From contig JAKAXM010000023.1 of assembly GCA_021816625.1 (NCBI GenBank), positions 1 to 36,821 on the forward strand: a stretch of DNA of 36,821 nucleotides, read 5' to 3'. Made by a program: the position numbers and the translations under genes. The stretch's first letter is position 1. The number at the start of each line of letters is the position of its first letter. Below the pieces are notes generated by a model. The model did no database searches. It was given only the letters and a program-made list of their open reading frames with translations, and was not told where the DNA came from. Of this stretch, positions 34,165 to 36,821 are shown piece after piece. This DNA comes from Pseudomonadota bacterium. GTDB lineage: Bacteria; Pseudomonadota; Gammaproteobacteria; Acidiferrobacterales; Acidiferrobacteraceae.

Positions 34165-35061
34165 GTGGCAGCCAAGAACGCAGTAGGTGTCGCGCTGGTA
34201 CTGTGCGCTGTATCCCTAGCCGCTCACGCGCACGCCATCGCCGGCATGCGCGTATTCCCGGGCACCCTCACCTTCCCAGACCCTGGCGTCACCGACGAAC
34301 TTGACCTCGGCTTTGGCCGGACCGCACTGGCGTCCATGCCCGGCGGCTCGGCCCCCGATACCTCGACCTTCTCGCTTGCCGAATCCAAGACCATTACGCA
34401 GCGACTTGCCGTTACACTCGGCAGCAGCTACCAGGGCGCCGGGCCTGGAGGGAACGGGTTTGGGAATCTGGGCGTGGGCCTAGACTACGGTCTCTGGAAA
34501 AGCGACAGCCAGGAGACACTTATTACCGGTGCCCTAAACGAGTCGCTTGGCGATACCGGCAGCGCGGGCATCGGAACGACATATTCCGTGTTCTCTCCTG
34601 CCCTGTTGTTTGGCCGGGGCTTGGGGGATCTGCCAAGCCCACTGCGCGATCTGCGGCCCCTGGCCTTTACCGGCATGCTGGCCGCCAACCTCCCCTCGGA
34701 TGCCGCTGTCGCTCGGTCCGTTAACTGGGGTGTTTCTGTCCAGTACAGCCTGCCCTACCTCCAATCGTATGTGCGCGACATCGGACTCCATGCGCCGTTT
34801 AGCGAACTCGTACCGCTCGTCGAATTCCCGATGCAGACCTACACGAGCGGACCTGCGGCCGGTCAAACCATAGGCAGCATCGACCCAGGCTTCGTATGGA
34901 TCGGCCGCTATGGGCAAATAGGGTTGGAGGCAACCGTGCCCATCAATCGGGCTAGCGGCCGCGGGCTCGGATTCATGCTCGGCGTTGGTCTTTATCTCGA
35001 CGACATCTACCCTCATAGCCTCGGGGCGCCCCTCTTCCCCACTTCACAAAAGGGTTCGTAG
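34165..35061 (+). CDS. exported, probably outer-membrane, protein of the copper operon
   Basis: 298 residues from GTG 34165 with TAAGGA nine bases upstream. A signal peptide (core VGVALVLCAVSLAA) ends at AHA, so the mature protein may begin HAIAGMRVFPGTLTFPD. The rest has many short alternating strands with Gly, Tyr and aromatic residues (GLDYGLWKSDSQ, VSVQYSLPYLQSY, FVWIGRYGQIGLEATVPIN, LGFMLGVGLYLDD), suggesting a beta-barrel like the MetA-pathway/transporter-type proteins, but I do not recognise a named family. It stops 2 bases before copC, so it belongs to the same operon. A role in copper handling in the outer membrane or periplasm is inferred from context only. Confidence 0.8.
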   Translation: MAAKNAVGVALVLCAVSLAAHAHAIAGMRVFPGTLTFPDPGVTDELDLGFGRTALASMPGGSAPDTSTFSLAESKTITQRLAVTLGSSYQGAGPGGNGFGNLGVGLDYGLWKSDSQETLITGALNESLGDTGSAGIGTTYSVFSPALLFGRGLGDLPSPLRDLRPLAFTGMLAANLPSDAAVARSVNWGVSVQYSLPYLQSYVRDIGLHAPFSELVPLVEFPMQTYTSGPAAGQTIGSIDPGFVWIGRYGQIGLEATVPINRASGRGLGFMLGVGLYLDDIYPHSLGAPLFPTSQKGS

Positions 35062-35063
35062 GT

Positions 35064-35438
35064 ATGCATACCACACGTAAACGGATCATCCATCTGAGCC
35101 TGCTCGTGGCCTTAGGCCTGCCTCTGGTGGCATCGGCCCACGCCTTCCCCGAGCGGTCGCGTCCCAGGGTCGGAGCCACCCTGAAGGCCGCTCCCCACCA
35201 GGTACGCATCTGGTTTGATGCCGGGCTTGAGCCGCTTTTTTGCTCCCTCATTGTAAAAAACGCGGCCGGACAGGTGATGAGCCACGGCCGTGGCGTAGTA
35301 GCCTCGGGCACCCACGACCGACTGCTCGAAACGACGGTCAACACATTGCCACCCGGCAAGTACCGCGTTTATTGGAGCGTGATTGCAGTCGACGGCCATC
35401 ACACGGAAGGTCATTACATGTTCCGCGTTGGGCACTAG
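35064..35438 (+). CDS. copC: CopC periplasmic copper-binding protein
   Basis: 124 residues with a signal peptide cleaved after VASA (25), leaving His26 as the mature first residue. CopC binds Cu(II) through this N-terminal His and a later Asp and His, here Asp110 and His112 in AVDGHHTEGHY. The Cu(I) methionine cluster of plasmid-type CopC is absent, so it is a one-site chromosomal CopC. Family phrases are RSRPRVGATLKAAPHQVRIWF with EPLFCSLIV and LPPGKYRVYWSVI. It hands copper to the CopD membrane protein encoded 3 bases downstream. Confidence 0.95.
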   Translation: MHTTRKRIIHLSLLVALGLPLVASAHAFPERSRPRVGATLKAAPHQVRIWFDAGLEPLFCSLIVKNAAGQVMSHGRGVVASGTHDRLLETTVNTLPPGKYRVYWSVIAVDGHHTEGHYMFRVGH

Positions 35439-35441
35439 GCC

Positions 35442-36602
35442 ATGGCATCCGACCTCCCGTACATCGCCGTCAGCGCCTTCGACATCATTGCCATCGCCGC
35501 CACCGTTGGGGCGCTCGCGACGCGCCTCTGGATCATCCCCAAAGGTACCGACGACCTCTTTCATCGCCCCGTCTGGCGGCTCCTCGGCTGGGCGCTCGGC
35601 CTCGTCACTACGAGCAGCCTCGTCTTGCTCGCCGGGCGCACACTTGAGATGAGCCGAGCACCCTGGATGCGGCTCGCCCACTGGCTCCCGCTCGTCTTGA
35701 CGGATACGCCCTTTGGCCACATCTGGTCGGTGCGGCCGGCGGTCTTGATCCTGGCATGGATCGCCTGGGCGCGCGGATGGCGCGCGGATAGCGCGCCTGG
35801 CTCGGCCCGCGTCATATTGGTCGCCATGGCCGCGATCGCCTTTACGCGCAGCGCAACCGGCCACCCTGTCGATCAGGGACAATGGCAGGCCCCCGAATGG
35901 GTCGACTTCGTTCATCTCATGGCCGGTGCCGTCTGGGCCGGCACCGTGTTCGCCATGACCCTGGTCGTATTTCCAAGGCTCAAGGACAAGCGCATCTCGA
36001 GCCCGGTCCGCGCCGCACTGATCGGTAACCTCTCTTCCGTGGCGACGGTCGCCTTGATCATCATCCTAGTCACAGGACTGCTCTCGGCCTACCACTATCT
36101 GGGGAGCCTGGCCGCGCTGTGGGGTTCGACCTATGGACACACCCTGCTCGTAAAGCTCGCCTTTGTCGGGCTTGCCATTCTGCTGGGGGCCGCCAATCGC
36201 TTCATACTCGTCCCGCGCATTCGCGCCCAGCCCTATTCCCTGCCTGCAGAATCCAGCCGGCCCGCGCCGGCCGCCACCGGCGTCACGGCGTTTCGCTGGC
36301 TCACGGGATCAGTAGCCCTCGAAGCGGTCTTGCTATGTGCGGTGTTGCTCGCGGCCGCCACGCTCTTGCACGGTATGCCACCTCGGGAGATGGCCATGGC
36401 CATGCGCGGTGGGACCATGGCGCGCGCGGGGCAGGACTCCAAGACCCGGGGCCACGCATCGGAGGCCTCGCTCGTAGGGCCGGGAGACCCGGGCCAGGCG
36501 TTGCCGGTCCCCCTTGTGCGCTACGGCGTCCTGGCCGAGCCCCGGTCCCGGTCCGGCAAAGACCACGACGGGCCCGGGTTTCTGCAAAACGCCATCCTGT
36601 GA
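35442..36602 (+). CDS. copD: CopD copper-import membrane protein
   Basis: 386 residues with about 8 membrane helices. It fits the CopD family: conserved LAHWLPLVLTDTPFGHIWSVR, then FVHLMAGAVWAGTVFAMTLVVFP, AALIGNLSSVATVALIIILVTGLLSAYHYL, and YGHTLLVKLAFVGLAILLGAANRF. Several His residues in these helices are the likely copper ligands. CopD takes copper from CopC to the cytoplasm. The C-terminal about 70 residues after the last helix (from about HGMPPREM) are Arg/Gly/Pro-rich and methionine-bearing at first (MAMAMRGGTM) and may be unconserved read-through. Coupled tightly to copC. Confidence 0.93.
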   Translation: MASDLPYIAVSAFDIIAIAATVGALATRLWIIPKGTDDLFHRPVWRLLGWALGLVTTSSLVLLAGRTLEMSRAPWMRLAHWLPLVLTDTPFGHIWSVRPAVLILAWIAWARGWRADSAPGSARVILVAMAAIAFTRSATGHPVDQGQWQAPEWVDFVHLMAGAVWAGTVFAMTLVVFPRLKDKRISSPVRAALIGNLSSVATVALIIILVTGLLSAYHYLGSLAALWGSTYGHTLLVKLAFVGLAILLGAANRFILVPRIRAQPYSLPAESSRPAPAATGVTAFRWLTGSVALEAVLLCAVLLAAATLLHGMPPREMAMAMRGGTMARAGQDSKTRGHASEASLVGPGDPGQALPVPLVRYGVLAEPRSRSGKDHDGPGFLQNAIL

Positions 36603-36621
36603 GGGCGGACCGGTTTCGCGG

Positions 36622-36653
36622 GGTGCCTGCGCTGAGCACGAGGTGCAGGCACC
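36622..36653 (+). terminator. possible terminator hairpin after copD
   Basis: A 9-bp exact stem, GGTGCCTGC (36622-36630) with GCAGGCACC (36645-36653), encloses a 14-base loop. Only a short TTTT follows, at about 36668. It lies 20 bases after the copD stop and upstream of tRNA-Glu, so it may separate the two transcripts. Confidence 0.45.
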
Positions 36654-36745
36654 GGTCGGATGCTTGCTTTTCCATCGTCCAGCCCTTAGAGTACCGGGCC
36701 TTCTACGCCTGCCGTAGAGGCAGTCACAGCAAGGCAAGCCCTTTA

Positions 36746-36821
36746 GTCCCCATCGTCTAGAGGCCTAGGACATCGCCCTTTCACGGCGGTAACAGGGGTT
36801 CGAATCCCCTTGGGGACGCCA
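36746..36821 (+). tRNA. tRNA-Glu (anticodon TTC)
   Basis: 76 bases, ending with encoded CCA on the last base of the window. Acceptor stem GTCCCCA pairs with TGGGGAC before the discriminator G. The D arm includes TCGTCTAGAGGCCTAGGACA, the anticodon loop CTTTCAC gives TTC, and the T arm is CAGGGGTTCGAATCCCCTT. The 143 bases between copD and this gene hold only the hairpin described separately. Confidence 0.97.

Noticed and set aside
1-36821. CRISPR arrays, insertion sequences or a replication origin
   Set aside because: I saw no regularly spaced direct repeats, transposase frames with terminal repeats, or DnaA-box clusters on reading.

Overview
The window is a 36.8-kb stretch of chromosome from a GC-rich Gram-negative proteobacterium, most likely a gammaproteobacterium. 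It encodes lipoproteins, outer-membrane proteins, an EmrAB-type pump, an AddAB-type nuclease pair, a glutamyl-tRNA synthetase with the E. coli-type zinc site, and tRNAs with encoded CCA. The mix of a YdeP-like oxidoreductase, an aryl-polyene/xanthomonadin-type pigment locus and copper genes would suit an acid- and metal-exposed environmental organism such as Acidiferrobacterales; that placement is my inference, not something the sequence proves.

Layout. (1) 1-42: probable last codons of an upstream gene, followed by a 22-bp perfect palindrome. (2) 602-3991, minus strand: ydeP-like molybdoenzyme, a small winged-helix protein and fdhD, in an operon that looks poorer in GC than its surroundings. 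(3) 3992-5301: a gene-poor 1.3 kb with one striking palindrome. (4) 5302-5616: a small secreted protein built of 11-residue repeats. It converges on (5) 5643-13582, minus strand: an eight-gene operon of chorismatase, MipA/OmpV protein, ACP, acyltransferase, LolA-like protein, MMPL exporter, ketosynthase and an inactive ketosynthase-like partner. This is the core of an aryl-polyene/xanthomonadin-type pathway, but without ligase, ketoreductase, dehydratase or thioesterase genes. (6) 13712-14590: divergent polysaccharide deacetylase, overlapping tail-to-tail with ybiT (14511-16127). (7) 16340-23023: HxlR regulator divergent from a run of wrbA, pirin, tetR, a NodT/TolC-like lipoprotein, emrA and emrB, i.e. 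an electrophile/quinone and drug-efflux module. (8) 23090-24799: ArnT-like glycosyltransferase with a clear terminator. (9) 24932-30800, minus: AddA/AddB-like recombination nuclease-helicase pair. (10) 30812-32311: gltX and tRNA-Ala(GGC). (11) 32312-34164: gene-poor 1.85 kb carrying the eroded remains of a BrnT/BrnA toxin-antitoxin pair. (12) 34165-36602: a secreted or outer-membrane protein followed by copC and copD. (13) 36746-36821: tRNA-Glu(TTC), ending at the last base.

How the genes work together. In the pigment operon the chorismatase would supply a hydroxybenzoate starter, ACP and the ketosynthase pair would extend it, the acyltransferase would move the polyene to a lipid-like acceptor, and the MMPL and LolA-like proteins would carry it to the outer membrane. 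The missing steps must be encoded elsewhere. In the efflux module, HxlR probably senses quinone or electrophile stress to drive wrbA and pirin, with a TetR-controlled tripartite pump downstream. The copper operon pairs a CopC with one Cu(II) site and a CopD importer with an unclassified exported protein whose mature N-terminus may also be histidine. The most unusual items are the self-contained but biosynthetically incomplete pigment operon, the 11-residue-repeat protein facing it, and the toxin-antitoxin relic.
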